A DNA stretch of 64,000 bases from Cepaea nemoralis. Taxonomy: Eukaryota; Mollusca; Gastropoda; Stylommatophora; Helicidae. Shown in pieces: positions 1 to 12,423 of this stretch. Numbering within the stretch: position 1 is the first letter of the stretch; each line of letters begins with the position of its first letter. Where the stretch lies: positions 1 through 64,000 of the forward strand of contig JACEFZ010027934.1 in assembly GCA_014155875.1 (NCBI GenBank), in the 5' to 3' direction. The notes beneath the pieces are model-generated. The model was given only the letters and a program-made list of their open reading frames with translations. It ran no database searches and had not been told where the DNA came from. A program made the position numbers and the translations under genes.

Positions 1-748
1 TCCGCCAGCAGAAGCTACACGAAGCTACAGAACACCATCACCAACACGTCCAGATACGTGTCTGATATCGCTGCTTTTGACTCTGCAACTAAAGTTGATT
101 TCATTCCCAGCTGGACCATTGAACTGGATCGCTTTGCTGCCATGTATGTCCACACGAGACTTTCTGGAACGTTCGAGTCTAACCCAGCTGCTTACAACAG
201 ATTTATACAAAATTTTGGAACACATTACTTCACCACAGCCCAATGTGGGGGTTACATCCGGGTCATGTTCGAGACAAACTCCTTCTATTTCTACTCCAGG
301 ACAGACTCCGAGGTCAAGTCTAAAGCGGAAGCGTCGTTTCTACAGATCATTTCCGTCCATGGGGGTAATGTTTCAGGGTCTACGACTGAAGATGCAACAT
401 TTATACAACGGTCTACACAATCTATTCGATATTTCGGTGGTGACACGAATTTGCTAGCACAGGGTGGAATAGCCCAATGGCAGTCTACTGTAGATAACAA
501 CCCGTGGCTGTTTTCTGGAGAGCTTCATCCAATCAGCGACTTGATTACAGATGACACAAAGAGGACATCGATGGAGAGAGCTGTCAATACCTTTGTCATG
601 CGAAGTTATCTCAACGAGCTGGACAGCCTAGTGGTTACTACAAAGTCCAAGTTAAACAACACAGTTTTTGACTCTTTGCAAAGCAGAATCAATGAACAAA
701 GGGCTAAGCCGAGTCTTGTATAAAACGAAATGGACGCATTGGGTAGGG
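1..748 (+). pseudogene. MACPF (perforin-like) copy 1, MACPF-domain part, truncated by window edge
   Basis: The reading frame is open from base 1 (SASRSYTKLQN) and matches exon 2 of the second copy at about 37160-37920, so the 5' part lies outside the window. The MACPF family signature (aromatic-G-T/S-H-aromatic, six residues, GG) is seen at 214-252 as FGTHYFTTAQCGG. MACPF proteins are normally secreted and oligomerise into membrane pores in immunity, defence or egg protection; which role applies here is unknown. The frame stops at a TAA at 721-723 where copy 2 has an aspartate codon. Homology continues to about 748, then breaks at an insertion. With a second nonsense codon at 2734-2736 this copy is judged a pseudogene. 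Unlike copy 2, the MACPF stretch here carries no frame-breaking indels. Confidence 0.8.
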
Positions 749-866
749 ATGTAGCTGTCACTTGTGGTCCCTGAGGGGAAAGTATAATCAACAAGCACAC
801 CTTTTAAATTCCCTTCTCTCAGTTTTGGTCTACTTCCGGACCTATGTCTACACACATCCCCCCGTT

Positions 867-977
<111 letters not shown>

Positions 978-2502
978 TACCACAAGACCATACCCCTCTT
1001 CACATTCCTCCAGAACATACCCACACAACACTGTCCTCCAATAAATACTAAAATTATTTAATGAAGAAAATATGTCAGGTGTGTGTATAGTGTATGTGTA
1101 TAGAAATCTGTGGTGTAGTCTATCGTGTATGCGAGACAGGACTAATCAGTCTAGGATCAGCATCACAGTTCTCATCATGCTACGGCCATTCTACTTCACA
1201 ACAGCACAGAACTGGAGGGAGCTCACCCGATGATGTGTCTCTCCGACCGATGTTTGACTTCTTCCAATATATCCTGGAAAGTTTGAAAAATCTTGTCACC
1301 ACTGAGTGATGTGGTTAGTTCGTGTCGTTTATTTCTACACAGCCGATAAACCGGTAGTTAATATAGTCCATGACTGAACGAAAACAAACACTGTCCAAAA
1401 AATATATCGCCGACACACTGCTGGCTGTCAATCAACGAAATATTCATGTAAGCAGGGAAAATGTTATTGTATTTATAGTCTTTCCCTTTCTATACTGCTT
1501 AGGGTATATATTATTGTTACTACTTCCTTGGTTGCTTGTAATACTTTAGGTTATCAGTCTCTCTTCTAGTGACTCATTTCTTATGATCACTTAAGCTCAG
1601 GAATTGTCTGACCTTCTTTTAGAAACAGAATTCAAAGCTTGATGTCAGTTACCACTGCACTAGAGTATTGCCATTTTCTTCTTCTCAGATTGGTAGGTAC
1701 TTTCACTTTCCAGTAGAACCTGTCGAAGAGATAACTCCAGATAATATCAACCCGACTCAGACTCAGTATATGTGAGTGTAGGCCTAAGGCCGTACTCAGA
1801 CTGTAACATCTATATCATCCTTGAGCTAAACTCTGGCATAAGACAGAGGAGTTCATCACATTATCTTAGACGAAGTAAAAGAAGGAACAGCCAAAAGAAA
1901 AGCACAGAAACCCTCGTAGACACCCCTACCAGAATATCCTAGCATAGACATATCCTTTATCTCTCCACCCCCTCTCAATCTTGCGGAATATGTTCTCATG
2001 TCATTGTACTTATCCTACCGAGTGCAATGACACCTCACTCGACACAGCCTAAGTCACGCCTCAGCCTATTGCTGCCGACACTCTATACTACGGTCACACA
2101 CGCAAGTTCTCTATGCTCGAGTTCTAATCTACATCACTACTACCTTATAACAACTATTCTCGTCCTGAATTGGAAATACACATGCGCATCCTGTACATAT
2201 GTCGTTTGCCTTTAAACAACATTAAACATTGTAATTCCTTTTCTTAGTTGGACGAAGAATTGGTAAACACTTCCTCCCGGTTTTAATCCTCGTGAGCACA
2301 CTGAAGTTAAAACGTGATTTTCATGCAGCCTCGAATTTTGCCTGTCTGACGTCACTGGTTTTCCCCCTACCATGTAGCCCCTGCTCTTCTCTCAGTCTTT
2401 TGATCCTCGTACAAAAACATGCCGACAATCTCCTTTGATATAGACAAATCTCCGTTGATATCGTTTTTCCGTTGCTCTCAGGAACCGCCTTCCTTTAACC
2501 GT

Positions 2503-2591
2503 CTTCAAAGAGTTCTGACTGTGTTTGATCGGGGACCCGTTCTCCGTATTCAAAGAGTTGTGATCGTTTTTGATCGGGGACCCGTTCTAGC
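2503..2591. repeat. 45-bp tandem duplication
   Basis: Two adjacent near-identical units, each ending in TTTGATCGGGGACCCGTTCT, offset by 45 bases, inside the insertion in MACPF copy 1. Confidence 0.85.
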
Positions 2592-2679
2592 AACAAACAA
2601 GTTGTAGCGGTCTAGATCGACGATCTCTGGCCTTTGATCATTAGGGTCGATTACCTCCAGTAATTTGGTGACATTAGCT

Positions 2680-3264
2680 GAGCAGATTGTTGTTCCGGAA
2701 TGGTTCAGGTCAAACACTCAGCTATGTTACAAATGACACGCTGATATGGATGGTGGAATATGTGGTGGAGGAGCAGCTAATCCTCTGTGTGCCCGGCCGA
2801 ACCTGATGACTCCCTTCTACAGAGATGATTCTGGCGCAAGGAGAGTCGGCTGTCGCATGCAGTGGGGGATCCAGTCACAAGGCTATCCTCCCTGGTTTAG
2901 CCAAGTCAGGGTCTGCTACAGATGGATTGCTGATGTCGACAGAGGTCAGTGTGGAGGCGGAGCAGCCCCAGAACTGTGTGCTGGCATCAACGGCTACTCC
3001 CTTGAATATCTAAACGATAGTGACGACAGACGCGGAGGCTGCCGAATGTCGTGGAGAGTTGAAGTTCCAGATTCCGCTCCTCTGTGGATGAAGACATCAA
3101 AGATGTGCTTCTCGTGGTACCCTGACGGCGATGCTCGTCAGTGTTTAGGCAAGTCACGTGATCTGTGTGCAACCGCCAATCAATGGACAGAATACTACAC
3201 GGACGACACCGATGGCAGACCCGGGGGGTGTCAGCTTAGTTGGGGAATTAAGGTGGCTTTTTGA
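2680..3264 (+). pseudogene. MACPF copy 1, C-terminal four-cysteine repeat part
   Basis: This resumes the MACPF copy 1 frame after the insertion. An in-frame TGA at 2734-2736 replaces the conserved Trp of the first module (KWR in copy 2). The frame is then open to TGA at 3262-3264. Three modules of about 63 residues follow, beginning near 2726, 2911 and 3104. Each has the spacing C-x11-C-x7/8-C-x20-C and an acidic glycine-rich loop (such as PDGDARQC) in the first Cys interval. The retained spacing shows that decay is recent. I do not recognise a characterised domain with certainty; it may be the mollusc-specific C-terminal domain reported next to MACPF in snail egg proteins. Confidence 0.75.
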
Positions 3265-3318
3265 GGGGGGGGGGGGGGGGTGTCAGCTTAGTTGGGGAAT
3301 TAAGGTGGCTTTTTGAGG
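3229..3318 (+). repeat. Short duplication of MACPF copy 1 stop-codon region around poly-G
   Basis: The last ~38 bases of the coding region, including the stop, occur at 3229-3266 and again at 3281-3318, separated by a run of G residues. This looks like a local slippage duplication and is absent from copy 2. Confidence 0.9.
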
Positions 3319-3477
3319 GCGGAGGACAGAGACAGTTCTCACTTCATTGAAGTTATCAAGTTATGCTAAACCTATAACATTTTAAAGTCTAGCCGATGAT
3401 CTCTACCGGAGAAGGGGATTGTGTAGAGTACTATTTGAAAACTATATTTAACATTATCTTGTTATATTGGGAAGAGC

Positions 3478-3483
3478 AATAAA
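3478..3483 (+). promoter_or_regulatory. Probable polyadenylation signal of MACPF copy 1
   Basis: An AATAAA hexamer lies about 215 bases after the stop of MACPF copy 1, in AT-rich sequence and before the TTC microsatellite begins. Its position fits a 3' UTR, but the motif is common by chance. Confidence 0.4.
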
Positions 3484-3534
3484 ACGTTAATTGTTAACTT
3501 TGTTGCTTTAATTCCTCATATAATAATAAATTAT

Positions 3535-3965
3535 TCTTCTTCCGCCTATCCTCTTCTTCTCCTTCCTCCTTCCTCCTCTTCTTCTTCTCCTTCCTTCTTT
3601 CTTCTTCTTCTACTTTCTTCTTCTTCTTTCTTCTTCTTCTTCTTCTTCTTCTTCTTCTTCTTCTTCTTCTTCTTCTTTCTTCTACTTTCTTCTTCTTCTT
3701 CTTTCTTCTTCTTCTTCTTCTTCTTCTTCTTCTTCTTCTTCTTCTTCTTCTTCTTCTTCTTCTTCTTCATCTTCTTCTTCTTCTTCTTCTTCTTCTTCTT
3801 CTTCTTCTTCTCCTTCTTCTTCTTCTTCTTCTTCTTCTTCTTCTTCTTCTTCTTCTTCTTCATTCCTTCCTTTCTTCTTCCATCTTCTTATTTCTTCTTC
3901 ATTCCTTCTTCTTCTTTCTTTTTCTTCTTTTTTCTCCTTTTCCTCCTTCTTCTCCTCCTCCTTAT
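3535..3965. repeat. (TTC)n polypyrimidine tract
   Basis: About 430 bases of imperfect TTC/TCC/TTTC repeats, all pyrimidine on the plus strand. Such tracts can adopt triplex structures. The poly-Lys/Glu frame on the minus strand is an artefact. Confidence 0.97.
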
Positions 3966-4090
3966 CTTCCAGCTACCTAGTTTGGAGAAAACATCGGCTA
4001 TCATAACTCTGCAATCCTCTATGTTAGATGATGTTTTCAATAGGCCGGTACTGCTTTTATTATTCTTTCTGTTTATGTTTTCCACCTACA

Positions 4091-4222
<132 letters not shown>

Positions 4223-4596
4223 TCTGCTTTCTTCTGTCTCTCTCTCTGCCTGGTATTTCCTCACAGACGACTAATGTATCCAGTCAGCCTTGAGTATTAT
4301 ATGATACATTGCGGGGATATTTATTGTCGTAAAGCCATATACGGTGTAACTATGTAAATTAGAGCTGACAATCCCACATGGGCATGTAGGGCTAACCACG
4401 AGACAGAAGGCAGGTCAAGACTACAGCATGAGATGGCAATACAAGCTGAAAGACACAAATGAATGATTGAGAACCTGGGGAGAAAGAACAGATAACAAAC
4501 ATATACATTACATTGCAAAGAGGGAGTTCCAGAGAATATAAATCACAGTAACAGAAATTCCCCTAGTAAATATATAGGAAATAAATAAATAACATA

Positions 4597-5365
4597 TGTC
4601 ACACGTTTTCTTGATGATAATATCACGAAGTTCTTACGATGATATGCTCATGATATTATTGTGTGATGGTCGTTGTCTAGGTAACGATACTCATGGTGTG
4701 TCAATGGAGATATCTGTCTTGCAATGTAACTCACCCCCGCAGTGCATATTCACCAGGCATTAAACAAGATTCCGTTGGCGCACATAATCCTTTATTACAA
4801 AATTAAGACGGACAAACGGAACAGGTTGATACATCCAGAAACATAACGTAATCCATAGAATATAAATATCCTCCTCACAATTTAACCAGCACACATCAAT
4901 GCCTTCTCACGGCTGGCTTCTAATCTCAATCCACAAGACAGGTAATCCAGCTACTATCCACGGCTGGATTTTCCACAATACAACCCACACATTGGGTTGG
5001 AGCCACTGCTCAACTATAGAACCCACTCGGGGTTCAGGCCTACACTCAATACAGAACCCACTCTGGGTTCAGGCCTGTCTTCACAACTAGAAGAACAACA
5101 CAACACGGAGCTCTCTCTTAAACGACCTGACCCGCAGTCGGTCTCTTCTCTCACTGACTTTCCAGTCGCCTGACTTCACACAACACACAACTCTCCCTCG
5201 ACCCATCCCCCCCTGGGGATTTCCACTCATATCCGCCCCATTATTTCTGAGGGTTGATTGTTTTCCTCGTAGCCAGGTCAGTCACTTTACTGTCTCCCAC
5301 TCTCATCTCCATTCTTCCTCCTGCCCGGTCACTCAACTCAATGTCAGTGACCCAGGCTTATGTCA
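4597..5365 (-). repeat. 3' LTR of LTR element 1
   Basis: 769 bases with TG...CA termini. It matches 10335-11110 base for base except for two indels. On the minus strand it contains an AATAAA at 4791-4796, a likely polyadenylation signal. Confidence 0.95.
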
Positions 5366-5382
5366 TTACCCCCCTCTTAAAA
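5366..5382 (-). other. Polypurine tract of LTR element 1
   Basis: Read on the minus strand, a purine-rich run (TTTTAAGAGGGGGGTAA) directly abuts the 3' LTR, the position where plus-strand DNA synthesis is primed in LTR retroelements. Confidence 0.75.
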
Positions 5383-5667
5383 GAAAACTTCGTTTTCAAA
5401 TATTGGGAGACTAAAACTTACTAACCATGTGACCCAGACATATAGCCTGGGTAGCCCTAAGTATGGCTGCACCTTACTCCAGCTACTACACTACATAATA
5501 CATCAAATGCTCATAGTACACTCCTATATTCATCACACATAAATACAACCATCTCTCTTGTGTATCAATGCATGAACTAATACATCACATCATAATAATA
5601 ATACATCATAGAAAAGCATTATACTTATGTATCCACAGGTCTCTTACTACTTCACGACCCCACAATA

Positions 5668-6684
5668 CTATTTGTGTACCGACCCTATATCAGGTGGTTC
5701 TGTTCTTGCATTAACCCACCTCTGATTCCTGTCGATGCTGTGTCTACCTTTCATGTACCCATGACTCATGGTACCTCTACAATTACAACATCTGTTTGCT
5801 ATCCCTAGCCCTGGGTCAGTAATGTCGCGAAAACTCTTTTGACCTGACTCAACTTTCCTATCTGCATATTGCACCGTTACACTTGAGTCTCTGTTTAGTC
5901 TGAGCTCTTTATTCAATCTTGGCCCATATACCTGGCACCTTGCTTTCTGCTGCATACGCCTTTTGCCTATGTGCCCTGCACATGCACTATCCTGAGCTGT
6001 TCTAGTATATCGGTCTCTCTGTGCTACAGGTACTGCTCCTTGCCCACGTGCAGTTCTGCTATCTGAAAACCTGCGAGTGAGAACATTGTTCTTCCTCTCG
6101 AAGCACCATCTACCTTTCTTTGACTGCCTATGTTCTACTCTCCTACACCCTTGGGAACATTTGTTCAGAGTAGTATCTTGTCTTTGAGAGTCACTAGCAC
6201 TATATTTGGGATCCATTCTCATCTGCTCAGCTGTACTATCCTTGTCCTGAGTTCCTGTGTCTACTTCAAGTGCCTCTTCTACCTCAGCTATACTCTCTAA
6301 TTTTGGTTCTCTTGTGGTAACTACCTCGTTACTGCTTACACTATATTTTCGGTCCCAATAAACTACTTCCTCTTCTGTACAATCTTTAACTCCTATAACA
6401 TTTCCTATGATCAAATCAGCCACTGGTGAGTCCAGAACACACGCTGTCACTCTTCCAGTGATATATGGTGTTTTTACTGTTATTATGGCTACTGGGTAGA
6501 ACTCTACTGTGCCGTTGAATGTTATGCATCTAATCTTTTCCCTGTATAATCCGAGGGATCTATTAAACTTCTCCTCACTCCGATAGACGTACATCCGGAA
6601 TCCCTAATTGTTAACGCTGGTCTATCATTGACAAACCCATGATGCATCTTCAGACTTCCTCCGTCATGGACTGCTGATCCTGCT
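5668..6684 (-). pseudogene. Retropepsin and degenerate tail of LTR element 1
   Basis: The frame open at 5668-6594 aligns with residues ~525-822 of the intact 822-residue protein of LTR element 2, from just after the catalytic aspartate. The hydrophobic motif ADLIIGN of the aspartic protease fold is present. The start of the protease domain is separated from gag by a +1 base at about 6690 and by altered sequence near 6594, so an intact Gag-protease cannot be made. The last ~200 residues are basic and Cys-containing and match the tail of element 2 closely. The frame ends about 300 bases before the LTR. Confidence 0.75.
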
Positions 6685-8109
6685 TTAACTGTAGTGACCA
6701 CATATTAAGACTGGCTGACTGTCTTTTTCAAAAAGAGGTTTGCACCCACTACAATCTTCATTGTTCAGCGTCTCAATTACTTGCGCTGCATTTGAGTGCT
6801 CTGTTTCTCTCATCCTACATTGATGGCTGATATGACCATTCTTTCCACATTTGAAACAAGTAATCTCCCTTTTAGTGTTGTTCGTTGGTCCATCTGATGG
6901 TTGTGCATCACACTGTGCTGCCTTGTGTCTCCAGCTCCCACAATTCCAACATCCGGCATAATTTGGACGTCTCTGGAAGTTCCCTCTTCTATATGGGTAC
7001 CGTCCTACTCTACCAACATTGTTTCCTCGGAAACCATTGTCTTGAAGTTCTTGCTGCTCACCTTTCTGTGCCGAATCTACGCTTTTCGCCCTTGGTCTGA
7101 TGACTGGATTCTGGTCCTGTTTAGTGTACGCTGCACAGACTATTTCCTCACTCATTAGTTTCCCAATAGATACGTTAGGATGTGCAGTCATGTAGTTTTG
7201 CCCTAACTGAGACATTGTGTCTATGTCCTTTGGCTTCCGTTCCTCAAAGAACGCCACTAAATTAGAATTACATGCAGATACTACCTTGTCTCTTAACATT
7301 AGATCTACTAATTTATTAAAATCTTTCCCTACTTCTGCAAGCTCCATCCATTTGTTAAATGTATTCTTTACTGTGTTAACAAAATCTGTGAAATCTTGAT
7401 TTGTCTCTGGCCCTAACTGTCTAAACTTTGTTCTATATCCATGCTCAGTTAGTTGGAACTTTGTCAGCAAACGTTGACGTAAGATAGTGTAGTTGTTCCT
7501 TTCTTCTACAGGTAAATTACACATTGTTTCTAGGGCCTTACCCGTTAAATACTCGCCCAGTCTAATTGCGTACTCGCTTTCTGGGATGCCTAATACCTTC
7601 ACTGATGCTTCGAATCTCGAAAGATAGGCCTCAAGGCAATCCCGGTCCGTAAAATATGGCAGTTTTAATCTCTGTGACGACTGCGACGGTTTTCTGCTTT
7701 CCTCACTTTGACCCTTCGATGCAAATTCTAACTTTTTAATAGCAATTTCCGCTTCCATCTTAATCTTCTCTTTCTCAATTTCCATTCTCATGTGTGTCTC
7801 TCTCTCTTCCTGTAGACGCTTGGCTTCCATTTCAGCCTGTCTTTGTTCTCTCTCAGCTAACTTTTCTTCCTGTAGACGCTTGTTTTCCATTTCAGCTAAC
7901 TTTTCTTCCTGTAGACGCTTGGCCTCGAGTTCTGCCTGTCTCTGTTCTCTTTCGGCTTGTCTCAGGTCTCTTTCAATCTGTTGTTGTTCTTTTGTTTCGG
8001 CATACTCTTGTAACTCTTTACCCTTCAGGCCTATTCGTTCACCTGCTTCAATATATTCCATTAAAGTAGGCATCTTGTACTTGTGGGCACGTTGCTGTCT
8101 GTCAGGCAA
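6685..8109 (-). CDS. gag: Gag of LTR element 1 (474 aa, frameshifted at its end)
   Basis: Structural protein of an LTR retrotransposon. Residues ~33-130 form an Arg/Glu/Gln-rich coiled coil built from repeated KRLQEE-type units. Residues ~150-320 resemble a retroelement capsid with a SCAN-like C-terminal part (YRTKFRQL...FNKWMEL). Two CCHC zinc knuckles follow (CWNCGSWRHKAAQC and CFKCGKNGHISHQC), which normally bind the element RNA. In element 2 the frame runs on into the protease; here one extra A near 6690 ends it soon after residue 470. The coiled coil has a different number of repeat units from element 2. The start chosen is the first Met of the conserved frame. Confidence 0.85.
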   Translation of the reverse strand: MPDRQQRAHKYKMPTLMEYIEAGERIGLKGKELQEYAETKEQQQIERDLRQAEREQRQAELEAKRLQEEKLAEMENKRLQEEKLAEREQRQAEMEAKRLQEERETHMRMEIEKEKIKMEAEIAIKKLEFASKGQSEESRKPSQSSQRLKLPYFTDRDCLEAYLSRFEASVKVLGIPESEYAIRLGEYLTGKALETMCNLPVEERNNYTILRQRLLTKFQLTEHGYRTKFRQLGPETNQDFTDFVNTVKNTFNKWMELAEVGKDFNKLVDLMLRDKVVSACNSNLVAFFEERKPKDIDTMSQLGQNYMTAHPNVSIGKLMSEEIVCAAYTKQDQNPVIRPRAKSVDSAQKGEQQELQDNGFRGNNVGRVGRYPYRRGNFQRRPNYAGCWNCGSWRHKAAQCDAQPSDGPTNNTKREITCFKCGKNGHISHQCRMRETEHSNAAQVIETLNNEDCSGCKPLFEKDSQPVLICGHYS

Positions 8110-10334
8110 TTATAAATGTAAAGACTCTGCTACTAGTCTTTGTGTGCCCTCCCTAAGTACACCACTACTCCTTGTGTACGTAAATTCGTAGTGCTACAAT
8201 ATCACTCTGTACTCACCCAGTCACTCTATAAGCACTAGGTAGTGAGGGGGGAAGTATCACCTATACTCCCTTATATCTATATATCTATGACCACAAGTTC
8301 ATGAAGTCCCTGAAAATATTGTTAAACATACATATAAATACATATACAAACAAATGGATGATAACACTAAGTGATGACTATCCAACGCTAGACTTCACAA
8401 GCTGAGTACACGGAGACGATGATCACACAGAGAATAAACCACAGTAACAACCACAAGCTTGTGTAGGGACATCCACAGTGCGCGTAATATATAAATTTAA
8501 ACTGACAAAGACCACTAGACAGCAGAAATGACGAAAGATCACAATAAAAACATATATCCGAACACAACAAATATCATATATAAATATAACGAAAAGAAAG
8601 AGAGAAAGAAAAAGGAATATATACTGAAAATATACACAGATTTGACGTCAGACAACTCGGCTCTAGATATTGGTTAAGACTATTTCAATGCCCCTGCACG
8701 ATACGTCAACTCATTAACGTTTTTCTTACAAAAATATCGTAAGCACCAGAAGACTAATAAATTATTGTGCTGTATCCCGACTCTCGAGAAACACCCCAAC
8801 AATTCCCTACTCTTGACAAACACTGGACCACATACAAATAATTGCGTGACACCCGACAACAATAAATATGACGATGGGAGCAAAACAATAAAAAATAATA
8901 ATGTGTAACTGGTTGGCCAACAAATATGGGCCTATTAATCCGTCGCCAAAAGTTCTTTTTATTCAGTCACCAAAGTTTTTGTTCGTTTTAATAATTATTC
9001 GCCCTCGGCTGGAAATGTCTACGACGCTGGATTTCAAAACGACTTGTTGTTTTGTTGAGTGGTTCCTGAATTCACGTGGTGATCAAAAGTTCCAACTGTC
9101 GGAAACGTTGACGGTAATAATAATTATCCAAAGTGTTCTTTCGATATGTTGTTACTCTCGTTGCGGAGATGGCGCTTTGCTGTATCATATATGTTATAGA
9201 TTCACCAAAAGAAAAGATCAAAATAATGGCAATAAATGTTCAACGCTTTCACTCTGTACAGTCAGTTCTTTTTGGCAACTGTATGCAACTATGTTCGCGG
9301 AGATGCCACGTCATCAATCGTTGACAAAATGTTTGCTGATTATAAGGTAATGAACACAAAGGGCTTTTAACAAAGCCGAACATAAAGTCTTGTTTCACAC
9401 AAAAACAGCTTGTTTATCCAGTTCCACTATGGAACATCTCAGTAACTTTCCACTGTCCACGGCCTTGACCTTGCCGGACACCTCAAGTCAGTACCTGAGT
9501 ACTCTTTGTCACACTAATACACACTGTAAACTGACCGGACACTTTTCCCGTCTTACACAAACACTTTCCACTTCTGCCCCCGCACGGCTGCTGTAGGGGT
9601 ACCGTTACTATCCCCTTCAGTCAACTGTCCGTCAAATCAGCGACTGCCAATTTTTCTCTGTTTTCCAAACATGTACTTCCCCAGTACCTGGACGCTGGTG
9701 TACCCACCCGTCCTATTTACTGCGTCGAATAATCTTGACCAGTCAACTTGCAACAACACAGTGCGCTTGCCTCCAGCACACACACACACACACCTGTCAA
9801 TTATCTTTGGTTCCCAATCCTGTCATTATCACCGACAGTGACGTCCTACACACACACACGCTGCCCTCGCCACTCTGGATTCAACACTCGTCTTTAATTT
9901 CAGCCCTCCTGCCTGGTATCAAATTTACCTGTCACCGTAATGGACTCTCCCGGTTAGTCTGTATGGCGTGTCTTTATCACCGACTTTTGTGCTGCCGCTG
10001 CACCCCCACTCGCTTTAGCGATATGGTTGGTTCCAAATCACCTGTAGTGGACTTCACTTGAACTGTCTGCTAGCTTGTGATTTCCGCCGCGTACCCTCCC
10101 CGCGCGCTGACAGTTTTTTTTTTTTTTCGGATGTGGCGTCTTACACACACAAAAGAATTGCTGTTAATCTCGTGACGCAGTACTGTCTAAATTGATGGCA
10201 CGAAGACACCGATAATAACTCCTCTCTGTCAGCGAAGAGCCCACAAATATCTCAGAATGACAACACTGTCTATAATGTTCTTGACCGTACGTAGCCTTCC
10301 AGATACTCCTTACTAAGTGACGAGCGCCCAGAAA
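8110..10334 (-). other. Long 5' leader of LTR element 1
   Basis: 2.2 kb between the 5' LTR and gag, collinear with 25184-27416 in element 2 apart from indels. No sense-strand coding region is apparent. On the opposite strand a frame (about 9015-9350) is shared with element 2 (26021-26395), but it has no recognisable domain. The last ~100 bases before the LTR differ between the two elements. Confidence 0.7.
10316..10330 (-). other. Candidate primer-binding site of LTR element 1
   Basis: Four bases inside the 5' LTR, the minus strand reads TGGGCGCTCGTCACT. It begins with the TGG expected for pairing to a tRNA CCA end. I could not assign the tRNA. Confidence 0.45.
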
Positions 10335-11110
10335 TGTCACACGTTTTCTTGATGATAATATCACGAAGTTCTTACGATGATATGCTCATGATATTATTGT
10401 GTGATGGTCGTTGTCTAGGTAACGATACTCATGGTGTGTCAATGGAGATATCTGTCTTGCAATGTAACTCACCCCCGCAGTGCATATTCACCAGGCATTA
10501 AACAAGATTCCGTTGGCGCACATAATCCTTTATTACAAAATTAAGACGGACAAACGGAACAGGTTGATACATCCAGAAACATAACGTAATCCATAGAATA
10601 TAAATATCCTCCTCACAATTTAACCAGCACACATCAATGCCTTCTCACGGCTGGCTTCTAATCTCAATCCACAAGACAGGTAATTCCAGCTACTATCCAC
10701 GGCTGGATTTTCCACAATACAACCCACACATTGGGTTGGAGCCACTGCTCAACTATAGAACCCACTCGGGGTTCAGGCCTACACTCAATACAGAACCCAC
10801 TCTGGGTTCAGGCCTGTCTTCACAACTAGAAGAACAACACAACACGGAGCTCTCTCTTAAACGACCTGACCCGCAGTCGGTCTCTTCTCTCACTGACTTT
10901 CCAGTCGCCTGACTTCACACAACACACAACTCTCCCTCGACCCATCCCCCCCCCCCCCTGGGGATTTCCACTCATATCCGCCCCATTATTTCTGAGGGTT
11001 GATTGTTTTCCTCGTAGCCAGGTCAGTCACTTTACTGTCTCCCACTCTCATCTCCATTCTTCCTCCTGCCCGGTCACTCAACTCAATGTCAGTGACCCAG
11101 GCTTATGTCA
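10335..11110 (-). repeat. 5' LTR of LTR element 1
   Basis: 776 bases, near-identical to 4597-5365. In the element's orientation it would carry the promoter. Confidence 0.95.
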
Positions 11111-11538
11111 ACATACAAACAATTATATGGCAATGCCAACGAAAGAATAAGTTCGCCAAATGGCGCCATAAATGCCCATCGTTTCTGTTACAACAGAAAG
11201 TCTTTGTCAAGTGCAGTGCAGTTGTTACAAACCGTTCTCAAGCGTGTTGCCGACTAGCAAGGTGATCTAACTATCCGATGTCCGGGGTTGTCAGACTTGT
11301 GTATTCTTGGCAGCATCTAGAACGTAGGTTTGCCTAGGCCGCAGTCATGGGTTTATGGTGAACAATATAGAATAACACAAAGTAATGCAGCTTTACATAA
11401 TACAATTACCGAAAACACAGACGTTGCGGCGACCAGCCTTCATCAGCAAACGATTACATACACAACACACAACATTTACTCACGGAGAAGACACTATAGT
11501 GACTATATTAAGACATAAGAAGGGGATAAGAAGAAGAA

Positions 11539-12074
11539 TCAGATGAAAACATGCAGTGAACAGGCACTGGGTGGCACTGGAGCATTGTCTCGTATGAACA
11601 GTTTGATGGTGTCTAGAATCTTCCGGTTGTAGGAAAGGGTGGGGTCACCGACACAAGGGGAGTAATAGATGGATTTGTTGAGTTGGGACATGCCTTCCTC
11701 GACATATAAATCTTTACGCCAAACAACCACAGCACCCTCCTCCCGCCTCCCCTCCCCCACGCTTCCCCCCTTATCCGTAGGCTTAATGACGATGTCCGGT
11801 CGATTTTGTAGTTGGAACAAGGAACGCCATTTTGGAGGCGATAGATTAGAGCACTTAAGACGGTGACAGGAAAGTTACGTGATCTCATGGAGTGTGTTGG
11901 AACGTTGGAAACTCCGGCAGGTGGCGTCCGGGTAGATCGGGATTTAACTAGAGATCGAAAACTGCTCGGAGCTTGTGTTGTGTGATTGTGAACAGGTTTA
12001 TCTTCATGGTGAAACTGGAGATGGCGGTGTCTGTGGGAGTCGTCAACGTTCTCCGGAATAGCATGGTTGACCAT
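11539..12074 (-). pseudogene. Penelope-like element reverse transcriptase fragment
   Basis: A minus-strand frame contains RPDIVIKPTDKGG followed by AVVVWRKDLYVEEG, the N-terminal RT block typical of Penelope-like elements. A G-rich 30-base in-frame insertion sits between DKGG and AVVV. Upstream residues lie in another frame. The sequence near 11425-11450, whose minus strand reads GATGAAGGCTGGTCGCCGCAACG, resembles the direct-repeat ends of Penelope-like elements. Only a fragment of the RT is present; 11116-11420 shows nothing else. Confidence 0.65.
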
Positions 12075-12423
12075 ACGAGAGTGTAGGTCTCAGTTCTGTC
12101 CCTTTACTCTCTCGCATGGACAGTGCACTACTTCCTTGAAAAATTCCATGACACTTTTCCCGTACACGGACGTACCCAGAGCACATTCTGTCTACAGCTT
12201 TTTATCGTATCACAGGTGTCGCGACTGATGTCTTTCATAAAGAAAACGTGACCTCCCCATAATGAACCCAAACTTATGCTCAGACCCAACCACTCCTAAG
12301 TGCTTCATAGCGGCTCCACGGTAATCTTTCGCCGCAGCAAAAATCTCAGAGACCGCCTTGTTCAGTCGCCTCCCAACAGTTACTTCATCTGTGGGTACAT
12401 GCAAATGTCACCGTAAGACGTGA

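Larger units (their letters stand above)
4592..11115 (-). mobile_element. LTR retrotransposon 1, Ty3-like, gag-protease only, 6.5 kb
   Basis: A complete insertion in minus orientation. Two direct repeats (4597-5365 and 10335-11110) begin TGTCACACG and end CTTATGTCA on the plus strand, and a perfect 5-bp duplication ACATA flanks them (4592-4596 and 11111-11115). The LTRs differ only by two indels (a C-run of 7 versus 13 and one extra T), so insertion is recent. The interior encodes Gag and a retropepsin but no reverse transcriptase, RNase H or integrase; the 4.97-kb interior is filled by a 2.2-kb leader, gag-protease and a 300-base 3' UTR. It is therefore non-autonomous. A +1 frameshift near 6690 and further disruption near 6594 break gag from protease. 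Confidence 0.93.

Noticed and set aside
3546..3863. Poly-lysine protein on the minus strand
   Set aside because: This is a translation of the TTC/GAA microsatellite.
9735..10061. 108-codon plus-strand frame within LTR element 1
   Set aside because: It lies antisense in the leader, contains CA-repeat translation (HTHTHT) and is not preserved in LTR element 2.
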